From: Cladorhizidae sp. MBARI D1340-BT2
Lineage: Eukaryota; Porifera; Demospongiae; Poecilosclerida; Cladorhizidae
Length of the DNA stretch: 64,000 nt
Assembly: GCA_028752905.1 (NCBI GenBank)
Contig: JAQNBH010000007.1
Span: 15,218,759-15,282,758, forward strand
Direction: 5' to 3'
Positions 46,999-59,654 of the stretch are shown here, in pieces. A program made the translations under genes and the position numbers. A model generated the notes under the pieces. That model had not been told where the DNA came from, ran no database searches, and saw only the letters and a program-made list of their open reading frames with translations. Each line of letters starts with the position of its first letter. The first letter of the stretch is position 1.

Positions 46999-48440
46999 AC
47001 TGAAAACTGGAAAATAAGCCAAAAATCTACTCCATGACACTACTCAGAATCATTATTATATTAAGTAAATATCAAGTAAAGAAACAAAATCCTGAGCATA
47101 TTTTTATACCCAGCATGCAAGTGCAGTTTTCTATGAACATCATGGATAGCTGTAAAGAAGTCGTCCACAGAAATTATTCTTCTGAATTACCCCAGGACAG
47201 AATATTTTCTACGATCTCTAACAATATTGTAGTGACTTGCATGCATTCTAGTCTGATTATTGAGGAACAACAACAATAGCATGTTCTCCCAAACTAGAAG
47301 TCCAATCAATGGAAATTATTATTCTTTATTTAGAGGTGAATGTTTTTATAACTGGATGAAGTATATCTCATTATTATCTACAGATTTTATAATTGGTGCT
47401 ATTGGCATGGTAGATTTTGAAATGAGTTCTCATCATTACACATTGTCGAGAAGCCATTGTTTGACAGAGTCAATTTCAAACATGCATGTTTTGTGAAGAC
47501 AACGTGTAATCAAGTTCATTTAACTACATGTAATGTCATCATGCAGTGAACATTATAAAATATGCATTAAACATCACAACAGTGTGCAGTGAACTTGTGA
47601 ATTGAAGTCCATTTCACCCAGTGTGATTGTGTAGTATTCTTCATCATTTAGGTGGGGAAGTTCACTACTTAATTTAAACGGTGCAAACGGTGCATATCAG
47701 AAAATGGCGGACATAATAATAAAACCATGATTTATTCACTTCACTTTACAGACACAAGGCTTCTGAATCATTTTGTGACTTTATCTCGTGATATGCTTTA
47801 CTAAATTATGATGTGTAATTCTGCCAATATGAGTCAAATATCTTGCATTGCTAAGTATGGGTTATCACCACAATATTCCTGCATGCTCAGGTTTATTGGT
47901 GTATACCAAAAGTAAACTTGGACCTATTATATATGTACCGATCATTTATCATATTTATGTATAATAGCAAGTGGCTGACATCACGAGGTCAATCTATAGG
48001 AACTTCAAGAAAATATCTGAGTTAGATATAATAATAACTGTTACCTGAAGCCGAGAAGAAAACTATGGACGGAAAACAAGCTGAAAATACAATTCTCAGA
48101 ATACCATGATTCTTGTTGACAATATAAGTATGAGAGAAAAGTAACAAAATATAGGAGAAATACCATCTTGAACATCTTATACCCACCACAGAGTTGTCTT
48201 CCATAAACATCAGATAACTGTATACAAGTCCTCCACACAAATTTGTAATTACTCCATCACAAAAGTATCTTCTACATACTCTTAATAATAAATTGAAATA
48301 GTTGGATGCCTACAATATCACTCTTTATTAAACTATTTTCTACTTACTCTAGGATGTCGACAATATCACTCTTTATTAAAACCAAGCCTTTTTGTTGTAA
48401 TCTGGTAAGCATCCCATTTAAATTCATTATACAAAAAAAA
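46999..48440. other. Unassigned; inverted relative of 22800-23300
   Basis: 47350-48000 is the reverse complement, diverged, of 22800-23300 (shared strings include GGAATATTGTG and GAATTACACA). Open frames at 47034-47496 are not recognised. 48290-48380 repeats the CTACAATATCAC block of 43325-43435. Confidence 0.45.
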
Positions 48441-48449
48441 ACTTGACTT

Positions 48450-48990
48450 TAAATGGTAGAGGGTCATCTAACTTGTTGTAATGTAGATGGGAATAGTCAT
48501 TCCTTTTTCAACAGATCTATCCTTTGTTGTCAGCAAACTCTCATAGATACAATCATTTTCTTGATAATCAACTTCAATCTATACTCACTCAATGTTTCAG
48601 CTAGATGCCCTCATCTTCATCAGAGATCAAGACTAACACAGGTCGATATACTGGTAGGCGGTAGCTATATAGCTATCCACCACATAATGCAAATCATACC
48701 CTGGTAACATGGTCTGTACATCAATCAGATGTGGCAGCAACAAAAGGAGGGAGGTAGAAACACTAATAACTACATATAATTTTTAAAAAATTAATAAATA
48801 AAAAATATATGAGAGAATAAATAACTAATAAAACAATCAAACAACAACAAAAAAATGATAAAAATAAGAAGAACAGATAAATAAAAATAAAAATTTAAAA
48901 CCAAATATGCAATAATAAATATTTTATAGCAAGACAATTTTGAAGTACAGTGTATTGTTATAGGTCCAGTACTATTAGATGACCCTTTAC
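48450..48990. mobile_element. MITE-like element with TTAGATGACCC termini
   Basis: Left end AGAGGGTCATCTAA and right end TTAGATGACCCTTTACC are inverted repeats about 520 bp apart. Inside lie an AT-rich body and a degenerate relative of the CTGATGA motif at 48595-48630. The same terminal sequence forms the small hairpins at 5736-5793 and 58393-58450. No coding capacity. Confidence 0.55.
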
Positions 48991-49678
48991 CCTTTATCAT
49001 AGGAAGAAGAGAACGTAAAGACACCTTGCCATAATTATATGCGTGTCTTTCCTCCAATTATTTGAATGTGATGTTTTGGCAATATTGTTTGTGTACTGTT
49101 CTGATTTTGACATATAATTGCTATCTGTTCCCACTAAGGTGATAAATGCTGAGCCCAAGCGGGTAAAAATATGGAAGCCTTCATTTTTCATGGTTCATAT
49201 CATCTTTCTAAGGGCTAAATAGGAAGAGGGCTAGGTTGTTGTTTTTTGGGGGTTTTCACAAGCCCCAACCTCGCCCAAGCCCTTACCAATTTTTAAATAG
49301 TTGACCAAATGCAAAACAAAATAGTTGCATATTTTTACTCAGGGTAGAAGTCTTTAATCTACCCTGGGGGCTAAAGACCAGATTAAAATAATTATGATAC
49401 TTACCACAAAAAATGCAGGTAATGTATCATTCCATCATATATTGTGAACCAGCAATGGTATTATATGATGTGACGATTTGGTGGTGCAATAGATTATGTT
49501 GGAATAAGAACTACGTCTATTCCATTGTCGAGCATTGAGTGTCTGGCCAATCAATATGCTAGAATTTAGCACGTAACAAACTGCAGTGGTAGCTGATTGC
49601 CTTCAATTATGATAAATGAACTTAATAGCTGAAGCTTATCATGAGCATGTCATTAATTTATTAAGTTATGATCTAGGA
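48991..49678. other. No gene seen
   Basis: AT-rich DNA without a recognisable exon or repeat signature. Confidence 0.35.
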
Positions 49679-51409
49679 TCAATCGTCTGAGGGAAGAGAG
49701 AGAGAGAAACGAGATCTAATGGAGGGGTTCCCAAATGTGATGGCAGAGGGAATAGTTAAGGTGCAGGAGAAATGAATTAAAAGGTTAGATGGATGGTAGT
49801 AGCAAGAGGGGATTAAGGAGTTATAGCTGATTGAATGAAGTCTGGAGAAAAGTGGATATGATTTTCTTGTAGAGTAAAAGGGATTTTGAGTGAGTAGGAG
49901 ATTGAAGAGTGAAGAGAAGGGAGGCATGATCAGAAGTGCACTGGTGAGAACAGTGTCTTTGTGCAAAGTGCTGGATGTGTTCAAGAAATTTAGAATCGCA
50001 AGAAAAATGAGAAAGTACCCACATAGAGGAGCAGTTTAGCCTCCACCTAAAATGTGTGTCCCTCCACATGAACTTGAATCAGTGCTAATGGATGAGAGAA
50101 ATGAAAAGTCTGAGAAGTCTACGAGAAGATATTTTCCTGGTTTGGGTGCAAACTTTACGATTCCAGGGGAGGTGAGAGTAACTTCTAAACATGTACATCA
50201 AGAGATGACTTTCAAGGAGAGTGATTTTGAGAACTAATATATGGAAGAATGAGAGGCGGGATGTTTACGGTTAGCAATCATGCATTTACTCTTATTTGGG
50301 TTGATTGTGAGGAAATTAGAAAATATCCAAGATGGTATACATGTAAATTTAATGTCAGATTTCTCCGTGCTGATGGAGGAAGTGAAAGAGAATAGATGGG
50401 ATAGGAGAGTAGGATATTACCTACGTAGAGAGTAAGTGTAAAAGAAGTGAGGAGGATCTTTGAAATATCATTTATATAGAGATTAAAGAGAATATGGTGT
50501 AGTCCTAGGTAGGTATGAGCTGAGGAAAAAAAGATTCCCAGTTGGCCACACTTTGTGGGTGAGTTATAAGGTAAGGTGGAATCAGCAGAATAAAGGTTGA
50601 GAGAGTACAAGGTGTTTAGGAATATATGTGGCAGAGAATTAAAGGCTTCTTGATGTATCAGAAGACTGTACATACAGTTTTGTGGATATCTAAGCAATGT
50701 TGGGAACATTATATATACAAGGAAGGCAGCTTATGTTGAAAAGATGGATGAAATCCAATTGATGTGACAAAATATGCCAATGTAAATGGCTGAATATGTG
50801 GGCTCTCTTATAATAAAAAATAGGGAGATTTGGCAATAATTGTTAGAGGAAGATGAGAGAGGAGATGTCTAGGATAGGAACAATCAGGGAATGGTTTTAA
50901 CCTGTGAGAAAAACACATGCAGAGAGGGAGAAATTAAAGATTAAGGAATGGGGAGTAGATATATAGTGTGCAGTAGATTGAAGCATTTTAGCAGAGATAG
51001 TATCTGGGCCAGTCAATTTGTCAAAGGGAATGCTAAAGAGAAGGTCACTAATGTCATCTGGGGAGCAGAAGAAGAGCTCAGGTTGGCAAGAAAAAAGAGG
51101 AAGAAAGGGTGGATGATTGAAGAGAGGGGGAAATATTTGTTGAAACAGGTGCAAAGGGATTGATTTAGTGCTGCTTCAGCTTTGGACTGAGAGGAAATAC
51201 AGACCAGACATTGGTATGTGATAGTAGGGTTGCATGGTAATTTATTACCCATTTTATGATAGATCTCCAAATTGAACAAGAAATAGGGGAAGATGGGAGT
51301 TGTTGGAAGAAGTGGCACTTTGCAGAATGGGAGAAAGAAAGTGAGAATTTTCAATATCATGATAGGCTGAACAGATATTAGGAGATTAGGAGATAAGCCA
51401 TCTGACAAG
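49679..51409 (-). pseudogene. Decayed non-LTR retrotransposon reverse transcriptase
   Basis: A series of - strand frames read in order like a CR1/Jockey-type reverse transcriptase: CSPDDISDLLFSIPFDKLTG then PDTISAKMLQ (the 'KATGPDGI' finger region), IFNFSLSACVFLTG, FNSLPHIFLNTL, and LHHILFNLYINDIS (the 'GPLLFLLYINDI' region). The catalytic YADD-type motif has become YVGN. Several frameshifts and stops separate the blocks. It is inactive; the endonuclease domain was not found. Confidence 0.65.
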
Positions 51410-52689
51410 TGAATTTCTAACTTTAATTCATTTAGGGAGATTCAGGGAGGGTTAGTATGGGGTGACAGGTAGATTAGCTTAGAGGGATTTGTATGATACA
51501 AATAAAATCTTTAAAGATGAGCCAGGAGGCTTCAATCCAATGGGAAAATTATAACAACCATCTCAATAATCAATGTACTCTCTGAAAAGTTGATGTCACT
51601 GTGAAAGAGATGAAGTCATGTGCTTGAGCAAAGTCAGCTCTATTGCATAACCACATTCTGTGAGGTGTATATATAGTTAGGGAGATGGAGAATCAGCTGA
51701 AGATGTAGAGAAAAAAAGAAAAAAAGCTGTAGTCACTGGAGGACAGACTAATAGTGGGTGGGAGTGAGGATGGAGGGTAAATATACAAGATCAATGATGG
51801 GATGCCATGGGGAAAAAGTAGAAGCCTTTCAGCAGCGTCCAAGATTGCCTGCTAAAGTACTTCAGAATAGTGCCACTTCAACTCTGAGTGTTTGCAACCA
51901 ATGACATCAGCTGCCAGTGGTGATGCAGTTGTCAGCTCTAGCTGATGTGATGAAACAACTGTTATAGATCAGACTATGATCATGCTAGTTGTCGTTTGAA
52001 TCCTCTGGTGTCACTGAACACTATGAATGCATGTTATGGAGAAGAGACATCCTGGCTAGGAGGAAAAACTAACTGTCAAGGAAAAGAGATTACCTAACCA
52101 GGAGAAGAGACTGCCTGCCAAGGGACGAGACTTGAATTGCCATTCCACCAGTTCAAAGTTATATACCACCTGGAAAGGGAAACCCAACAACTTTAGCAAT
52201 GAAAAAATTTGACACCAAAGAAAGAGGAGAGGGTTGTGATCGAGTAGGAACAGTAGATTTTCTGGCAACACATTATGACAGATGATTGTATCTATGAATT
52301 TACTAGGACACCGCAATGTTGATCCATTGGTTGTCCTGCCATCTGAAGTTTGAGATACTTCTGCTCCTTGATTGCATATAAATCTTCACAGATTTATTGC
52401 AGTGTTTAATGTATAATTGTGTAACATTTGCAATATTGTGTTTGTTTGTTTTGTTTTTCTCGTCTAACTGGATTGCATTGCTGGTTCATGATATGATACA
52501 ATGCCATGCAGTGATGCAATGCAATATTTTCCTAGCGTCAGTGTGAAGCCATCTTATTGCTGAGGTTGTAGTATTTTGGTATTAGTAAGTTGACAAGGAC
52601 ATACACTGGAGGACACAAAAAAGGACCTTGTGTAAATATTCTATGTTATAGCCTAAGCTGGGTTGTTCATTGTGCCATACAGGTACAAA
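51410..52689. other. Flank left of duplication copy 2, no gene seen
   Basis: No domain recognised. The short + frame at 52590-52814 crosses the visible duplication border, so it cannot be tested against copy 1. The block-I (GDSL) lipase exon was sought here and not found. Confidence 0.4.
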
Positions 52690-53515
52690 CTTATCCCAGT
52701 AAGAATCTGAGAAGTCCTCGTTTCAAATACTTAGGCATATATGTATTTCACAGCCTACAACAGTGGGGCATCCACCCTGCCATGGCAGAAGTTCATGCAC
52801 CGATATCTTTATAAATTATTCATTCATTTTTAAATATAGTGAGTGGCATACTGGAGTCACAGGTTCTCATCAAGACAAAGCTACAAGGTTAAAATGTGTC
52901 CTCGCTCCAAATTCTAATTCCCACTCTGTTCAGCTATTTAGAGTTGTGTCCTATAATTATTTCAATGCTTGGCAGGAATGGACCAAGATCAGCAGTTGTG
53001 GCCATGAAAGAATAATTATTATATGCAGTTGTCTCTATATAGCTCAGTGGAACTGATACTCCATACATCTGACCTGGAGCCATAAATTATCTGGGGGATG
53101 AGTTATGGCATGAAAAACTCTGCCATGATATGATCCCAGTCATGCCTTAGCTTCACTAGCCCTTGATTTACACTTAACCTTTGAAGCCTGCTTCCCACAA
53201 GATAAGGTTTAGCTACAAGAAGCTTTGGAGGAAAATATTGAAGAAGAAAGATTTATTAGAAGACTAAAATAAGGCTAGAATTTTGCTCAGAAGTCAAATC
53301 TAGGATGTGTATGTGACACATATTGTTGATGTTATATATCAAGATACCCCAAGTGCTATTAAAAAGAATTTTGACAAAAATCTGAGGATATGGCAATTCA
53401 CTTCTGCAGACTTATCAAACTAGTTAGGAAAGTAACTTTATATGGTAAGTTTCCCCCAGAATGTGTGTCATACCTATTCGTGGTGAAAAGGAGAAGGAGT
53501 ACGACTGTCCTCTTT

Positions 53516-53522
53516 CCCCCCC
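53516..53522 (+). repeat. Short C run, counterpart of the C42 tract
   Basis: Seven C bases at the position of the 42-base run of copy 1; flanking bases (TCCTCTTT and ACCTTCAATCT) match on both sides. Confidence 0.85.
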
Positions 53523-53842
53523 ACCTTCAATCTACTTCTGGTTGTGCTATATCATACAGATTTAATTATAACAGCAAACACTTTCTCGCTGCTTTATCAG
53601 GTGTCAAATATATATATATGATCCATTTTCTGGATAAATCCACTCTTAATCAAAAGCTAATTTAATTCATGTGAATTTAATGTATTATTAACACAAATTG
53701 GCATCCATTTTGTTTCAATAAATAATTGTTGCCTGATGGCTTTTTTATGTGTGTAGAAATTTTATTTAGTATTTGGAGCATTTATATAACTTATTCTTTG
53801 AATTTCAGTGTAAAAGCATTACCATGGTCATTTCTTTCATAG

Positions 53843-54637
53843 GTGGTGAAAGTGAGCTATCATGTGTTACAACTCTTCCTAACATTCTTCGTTATTATAT
53901 AATGATGGCCAAATGGAGAGTGTTACTCACGTTAGATGTGGCAACAATCAGTGCGTTCAGTGCTGATATGTTAGGACAGGCAAAAGAACTTGTGCGACGG
54001 GCACGCAGGTTGGAAAACATAGACTTTAGGAAGGACTGGAAGATTATCACCATTTATGTTGGCATTAATGATGTTTGTTCTCTATCCCGCCAAATAAACA
54101 CATCTGTTCTCTTCGTTGCTAATATCATGCATGCACTAGATTACCTGAGGGATAATCTTCCAAGGACTTTTGTTAATTTGGTACAACTCATGAATATCAG
54201 AAATTTTATTAAAAATTCATTTGTTTATGGACATCAGTGTTCTAAACTTGCCTGTAAATGTGCAAGTTTTGGAAATTCAAATAGAGTTCTTGAAAATTTT
54301 ATTCAGACTATTGATAACTCTCAGAAGTTGCTTGATTTGTTTATTTCCAGTGGTAGATATGATAATTTAGATAATTTCACAGTTGTTCTGCAACCATTTC
54401 TTAGTAATGTTGTACCTAGCAGAATAGAAAATGGTGCAGATTCATCTCAACTTCTGGCTTATTGCAGCCAACTCAATCCTGCTAACCATCGTGATTTATC
54501 TTTGGGATTGTGGAACAACATGTTTGAAAAACTAGGAAACAAGAGTAGGAAACTTCACCCTCCCGTGGCAGAAATTAGGTGCCCCACAGACCAATGGCCT
54601 TACTTATTCACAGCCAAGAATAGTAATGGACTTTCAG
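53843..54637 (+). CDS. Phospholipase B / SGNH lipase exon, copy 2 (open)
   Basis: A 795-bp exon between TTCATAG and CAG/GTAAGT, open throughout. Domain content is as in copy 1: TTLPNIL, YVGINDVC (block III Asn), LPRTFVNLV, SGRYDNLDNFTVVLQPF, GLWNNMFEKLG, CPTDQWPYLF. Against copy 1 it lacks 19 bases after RYY and gains one base about 30 bases later. The frame is restored, but 17 residues are replaced by 11 (IMMAKWRVLLT). Block V reads Y-C-S-Q, so neither the Asp nor the first His of D-x-x-H remains, although a later His (NPANH) does. The family normally hydrolyses phospholipid or retinyl esters outside the cell or at the gut brush border; this copy is probably non-catalytic. It splices in phase 1 to FN3 exon A. 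Confidence 0.85.
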
Positions 54638-54993
54638 GTAAGTGCATATCACTTGTCATTCCAATACATAATCTAAAGGGCAGACCCTAGTCTTGCAGAG
54701 TGAGTATCATTATTATGTTAGCTATGTAAATACAAGCCGTTACTTATTTTGGCCGTTTTAAGCCATCCTTATAAAACTATGTGCTTGAGGACTGTTCCTA
54801 TAATCATTATTTGAGGAGTGCCTTTACATGCTATAGTACAGAAGGCTACAGCATCTAGCGAAAAAATGTCAAAGAGCACAATTTAAGTTGATTACCGAGA
54901 GAAAGTCATTGTAGCTACACTACACATTTCAACAGAGAGTTAGTTGGTATTATATAATATTGTATTAACTTATATTCCTATTATTTTCTTTAG

Positions 54994-55263
54994 TTACAGA
55001 TTTTAAGCTTGCATCTGTGCAGGAGAACTCGACATTACTGTCAGCTTACTGGACTAAGGCTGATAAGCACCTTGGCATACAAAACTACACTATGAGTATA
55101 CTATGCAATAACTCGATAATCTTTGAAATCCCACCATCAAAGAATGAGACCTATATGTCCCATACTCTCTCCGGCTTGATTCCATTCACTATCTATGAAT
55201 GCTCACTCTTGAAAAAAATGTTTCAGTTTTCTAATCTACAAAGAGCAAGGACAGGAGAAGATG
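54994..55263 (+). CDS. FN3-like domain exon A, copy 2 (open)
   Basis: A 270-bp exon, acceptor CTTTAG, donor GATG/GTATGA, phase 1 at both ends. The domain follows the lipase directly: VTDFKLASVQENSTLLSAYW, a Cys pair (ILCNN and YECS) that could bond, and TLSGLIPFTIYE, the usual FN3 F-strand region. N-linked sites are visible (NST, NYT, NNS, NET). Confidence 0.8.
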
Positions 55264-55324
55264 GTATGATATAATGATGGGTATTTAATGATTTTAATGG
55301 GGAAATGGGGAAGGGGTTGGTGGT

Positions 55325-55347
55325 GGGGGGGGGGGGGGGGGGGGGGG
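55325..55347 (+). repeat. G homopolymer, 23 bases, copy 2
   Basis: Counterpart of 2673-2698, preceded here by GGGGTTGGTGG. Confidence 0.9.
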
Positions 55348-56204
55348 AAATGAACCATTTATTATATTGTGTCCTTATGGTAGCATACCAAGGCTGCATG
55401 CAAGACAGTTAACTCCAGAATCTTAGGTAGGTCATTTCAGAAGAACTAAAGCATCAGTGAGTAGAGCACTCCCTAGATCAGTTGGACCCCTATTTCAAAA
55501 TGGAGGGCACAAAAAACACAGAAAAAAAGAAAAGCTTATATCTTTCCTAAAATTCACTTTGCAACTTTTTATTTGCCTAAATGGTAATTTAGGAAGATAG
55601 TAACTCCTAAACAATGAGGGACAAGGCATTGTGCTATAATTTAAATTTCACCTTCAAGATGCTCTTTTCTTCCACACCCACTAACATGAATACCTTGGGT
55701 CTATTCATAGCAATAACCAGATGACTCCAATAACTTTGACTAATTCATTTCACAATTCAGAAAGGAAAAATCAGAAATTGTTAATGATTGTCATTTGTCA
55801 TGCAATAATATGCTCATGTCCAATAATTGAGCATAGCTGAGCTAATTTAGAAAATGTTTTCAAAGCATAGAAATGAACACTCGGCTGTTTACTGAGAAGC
55901 TTACTCTTATGTGAAAACATTTAGACCAATTATATTAGCAGCCTGATTAAAGCAGTTGTACTCTGTTATCAGGATAATGGGTGGTGAATTATATGCTGCA
56001 GTAATTAGTGGTGCAGCTTTTAATATAATCCAGTGAACTACTTGTGATTCATGTGTAATTAACTATTCAAGTTTTAAACTTTGACAAATATCGAAAATTG
56101 AATTTAAGGCATAGTCATTTAGGCCAGTGTTTTTTTTTTTACTTTTCTCAATAAGTAACTGTTTCATGGCTGCAACTTTTGCTCCTTCTCATGGAGGCTC
56201 TGTG

Positions 56205-56886
56205 AACTAGACTTGATGGGGAGGTCGACCTACTCGGGCCAAGAACAAGAAGCTGAAGGCTAATGATGAGGAAACCATCCAGGAGGTAAACCTAGAGCTA
56301 AAATTGGAGAAATGGACAGGTGAGCTAGAGATGTCCCAACTGAGGCTCAAAGAAAGTGAGTAGCATACTCTCAAGACAGAGCAGAAGGCTTTGAGCGCAA
56401 TTATTAGAAATAGGGCAAGGGAGTGCAGGAAGCAAAGAACAACTAGTCAACTCTGTGACTGACAGGCAGGAAACATTAAAGGAGAAGCTAGCACAAGCTG
56501 AAGGTCAGGTGCAGAGCTGTGTAATCTGGAAGAAAGTAGAAGGCTACTATATAGGAGGTGCTAAAGAGAAACCAAATAAAAGTCAGGAATTTGGAAGAGA
56601 ACTGGATGGTACGAAATAGGATTTGACAAATCTTGAGGCAGAAGTGAACAAGGTGATCTGGAAGGTGGTAGAGATATTACAGCAATCACAAACATTGAAC
56701 TGTAATAGACAATCCTTCGAAGCTGTATATAGAGTGCAAGATGTTGCATTCTCTACTTGCTGTAGACCAACTACATCTTCACATACTTTATATTTGTCAG
56801 TTACATGCCCCAAACAAATTTCTATGCTGGTTAGAGTAGTCTCTGGTCTCAACAGCAGGCAATGTGAACCATGGTTTGGATATTAA
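56205..56886 (+). pseudogene. Coiled-coil protein relic, copy 2
   Basis: Same decayed frames as 3549-4229 but without the TAG near its start: KNKKLKANDEETIQEVNLEL is open here. The later stops and frameshift are shared, so they predate the duplication. Confidence 0.5.
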
Positions 56887-56950
56887 TATCAAACAAAAGT
56901 GATTTTAATTCTTTATTTTAAGTCATTATTTCAACCAATACCTTTGGAGA

Positions 56951-57356
56951 TCGATTGATTCGGTATCGCAGAGCAGATATTCGTTTTATCAAACCTTCTC
57001 TACTTACAATTTGGGTTTTGTTTGAATATGCCAGAAATGTTGACTTACTAGTGTCAGGTTTTTTCAATGCAAGCTATTGTAGCATCTTTATGAGCCTGAG
57101 ACTGCTCATGTTCTCTAAATTTGCTGACAGCATTCTTCCACTTATGATAGGAAAAAACTAGTTCAGCCTTGGCACTGATGACATTCACTTTGACAATGAG
57201 CATGCTTACAATGGTGACAATATACTGTAAAGGGAAGTAGAGCAAAAATGGAGCCATGAAAGTTCTTGTAACATTATGCTCTGAAGTGCTGTTTTCAGGC
57301 ATACAAAATATCTTTCCTGTTCTGGTCATAGGGTTGATAAATTTCTGAAGTATCAC
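56951..57356 (-). pseudogene. ZMYM1/hAT-type zinc-finger transposase relic, copy 2
   Basis: Identical in reading to 4294-4699, including the frame shift in the run of six A. Confidence 0.55.
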
Positions 57357-57698
57357 AACATTTATTAGTGCTTGGCATTACTACTGGCTCGTAAGTCTAA
57401 GTAGTGTTGTTTGAGTAACTCACGACAGGGATAGAGTGTGGTGTCAGTGCTGCTGACTCTTGTCCAGTCAAGTTCATCACTGGCATACCATATTGGTGGC
57501 AATTTAAATGAATGTGATCTGTGCGCAGGCAACTGGGCTCTTCATAAGAACATATTGAACCAATGTATGAATATATTGTCAGCTATTATGTTTATATACT
57601 GTCAGCCTGCAAGTACTACCTGGTGACCTACCACTGTGTCAGTCGGTAGTTTTTGTCAGCTTTTTCATGGTCTTTCCTTCAGTACTCTGATAGTTCCA

Positions 57699-58103
57699 TC
57701 ATACAGAAAAAATTGCCTGATAGCCACACTCTTTAATGTACTTCCAATTTTCAGGGGAAGCTTCTTCCAAGCAAGCCCTCCTCTTCAGCCATATTTTTTT
57801 CAAATACATTTCTGTTTCACAATCAACCAGTCCATTGTATTGAAACTGTACACCAAACTCCAGAGGAGACTGTAGCTGATCCTCTACCAAATCATCTACT
57901 GTTTTGTTGGTGGAGATCTCCTGTACAACTGTTACAAAGTCTAAGGAGACTGTAGTTGACCTTACATGAGTACAGTCAACAATAGCAACAAGATATGATA
58001 TGTGCTGATTGCTGATACTTGTAAAGTTAACAACAGTGTGTACATGGTAGTGAACAATAGTAGTAAGCATAGCATGTGCTGATATGTGCAGTGTTAACAG
58101 CAA
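57699..58103 (-). CDS. Hypothetical 134-residue ORF, copy 2
   Basis: Identical translation to 5042-5446. Identity may reflect only the recency of the duplication. Confidence 0.25.
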   Translation of the reverse strand: MLLTLHISAHAMLTTIVHYHVHTVVNFTSISNQHISYLVAIVDCTHVRSTTVSLDFVTVVQEISTNKTVDDLVEDQLQSPLEFGVQFQYNGLVDCETEMYLKKIWLKRRACLEEASPENWKYIKECGYQAIFSV

Positions 58104-58392
58104 TAAAGCTCTGCGTTGGACATTGTTAATGTAGAACTATGGGTATAGAGCTGCCACTGCTCAATTGTAATATGCAGAAAAAGAAGGAGGACAGGGGGAA
58201 GGAGGGAGAATTGAAACAAGGACAAGAGTTTTTTTAACAAACAAAACTTGTGTTCCGACTTTCTCAATAAATTTGTTCCTTGACATTTCAATTGTATGCC
58301 CTCATCAGTAATAATGAAGGCTGGAGTCTAGCAGAATTTTGAGAGGCAAATTTTTATTCAATTGAGAGAATGTTTTTGACTGACCTGTTATT

Positions 58393-58450
58393 TAGATGAC
58401 CCTTTACCTCATGCACATAGTTAAAATTAGTGAGGGGTCATCTAAATGGT
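58393..58450. mobile_element. Hairpin MITE-like element, copy 2
   Basis: Left arm TTTAGATGACCCTTTACCTC and right arm TGAGGGGTCATCTAAA with a short AT-rich loop. The arms pair almost perfectly. Confidence 0.6.
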
Positions 58451-59027
58451 TGTGGTCAACATGGAGAGATTCTGTTTCTTTTCTTTTTAGTACGATCTAA
58501 ATTAAGTTGTTGTGTAAATAGCATGTTTTATCATATTGAACAATTATATGAGACCTCATGCTTGGCCTTCAACGAAAACAAATTCCCTTTGAGGTTTCTA
58601 TAGCGACTACTAACTGCCAATTTATTATCACGGAGTGCTGTACATATAATCCTAAAATCTGGGAAATCTCTATTAAACTACAATATATTTCAAACACAGG
58701 TTAATATCTCAGTAACTTATTAATTAACTAATACTAGCAGTGATAAGATCTATCAGAAACTATCTTTCCCATAAGCCAATAAGAAGTACCTGGTGTAACC
58801 TTGGTGCTATTATAACTCCTACGAATGCAATTTTATTGAGTACTAGAATAAAAAAGCACAAGTATATAGAGTCATAGCGGTCTAAAATCAGCTATTTTAG
58901 CGTCTGGATTTTACTCTTTTGTTCTTTAGTGATGGCAAATAATATTCAGCAGTTAGCACTGCCACAAATTTTGGATTTTATTAGAGCATAAATTCACCTT
59001 TAAACTTGTTATGTTCTTATCTTACAG

Positions 59028-59312
59028 CTCCTTCACCTCCTTTTAATGTGGGAGCCAGAACTAGTTCATCCACAGTTGTAATTGTCACTTGGTCTAGGCC
59101 ATTCACCCCCAATGGAAACATCAAATACTATGAGGTTACATTTTATCCCACTGATATTGGAACAGCTGGAAGTATGACTAAGATTGCTACTGGTGCAACA
59201 TTCATTACAAGTAATTTGATGCCGGGTACCCAGTATATGATATTTGTTCGAGCATTTACTATCGTATTTAGTGAACCAAGCAACTCGATCTTGCAGACAA
59301 CTCGTGAATATG
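59028..59312 (+). CDS. FN3 exon B, copy 2 (intact)
   Basis: A 285-bp phase 1-1 exon, acceptor CTTACAG, donor ATATG/GTATAT. A full FN3 domain: APSPPFNVGARTSSSTVVIV, TWSRPFTPNGNIKYYE, and PGTQYMIFVRAF. It contains the undisturbed TTAA site into which copy 1 received its insertion. Confidence 0.9.
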
Positions 59313-59430
59313 GTATATTCAAATATTATATATTCCATGTAGCTATATATATATGATTGGGAAAGGGGTGGGAATAAAGTGGCTTTTTTATCTCATAAGT
59401 TCTTTATGCATGTATAATTTATTTTTATAG

Positions 59431-59607
59431 GGCTCTCTCATTGGGAGAGTCACAGTTATCCTCTGGTGTGCAATAATAATCTATTTCTTCAGGCTCTCTC
59501 ACTGAGAGGATCATAGTTACCTTTTGCTTTGCTTTTGCTTTGTAATAATGTTTATTATAGGATCTCTTATTGAGAGGGTCATAGTTATCCACTGGTGTGC
59601 AATGCAA
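59431..59607. repeat. Three intronic hairpin repeats, copy 2
   Basis: Identical arrangement to 9897-10073. Confidence 0.75.
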
Positions 59608-59654
59608 ATCCTATAAATTGCTAGTACTGTACCCTATCTTTTCTGTTTTTACAG

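Larger units (their letters stand above)
55264..59027 (+). other. 3.76-kb intron between FN3 exons A and B, copy 2
   Basis: Holds the poly-G tract, the coiled-coil relic, the ZMYM1-like relic, the 134-residue ORF and a MITE-like hairpin. It begins GTATGA and ends TCTTACAG. Confidence 0.7.

Noticed and set aside
47034..47496. Two overlapping + strand ORFs
   Set aside because: No family resemblance and the inverted relative at 22.8-23.3 kb does not keep the frames.
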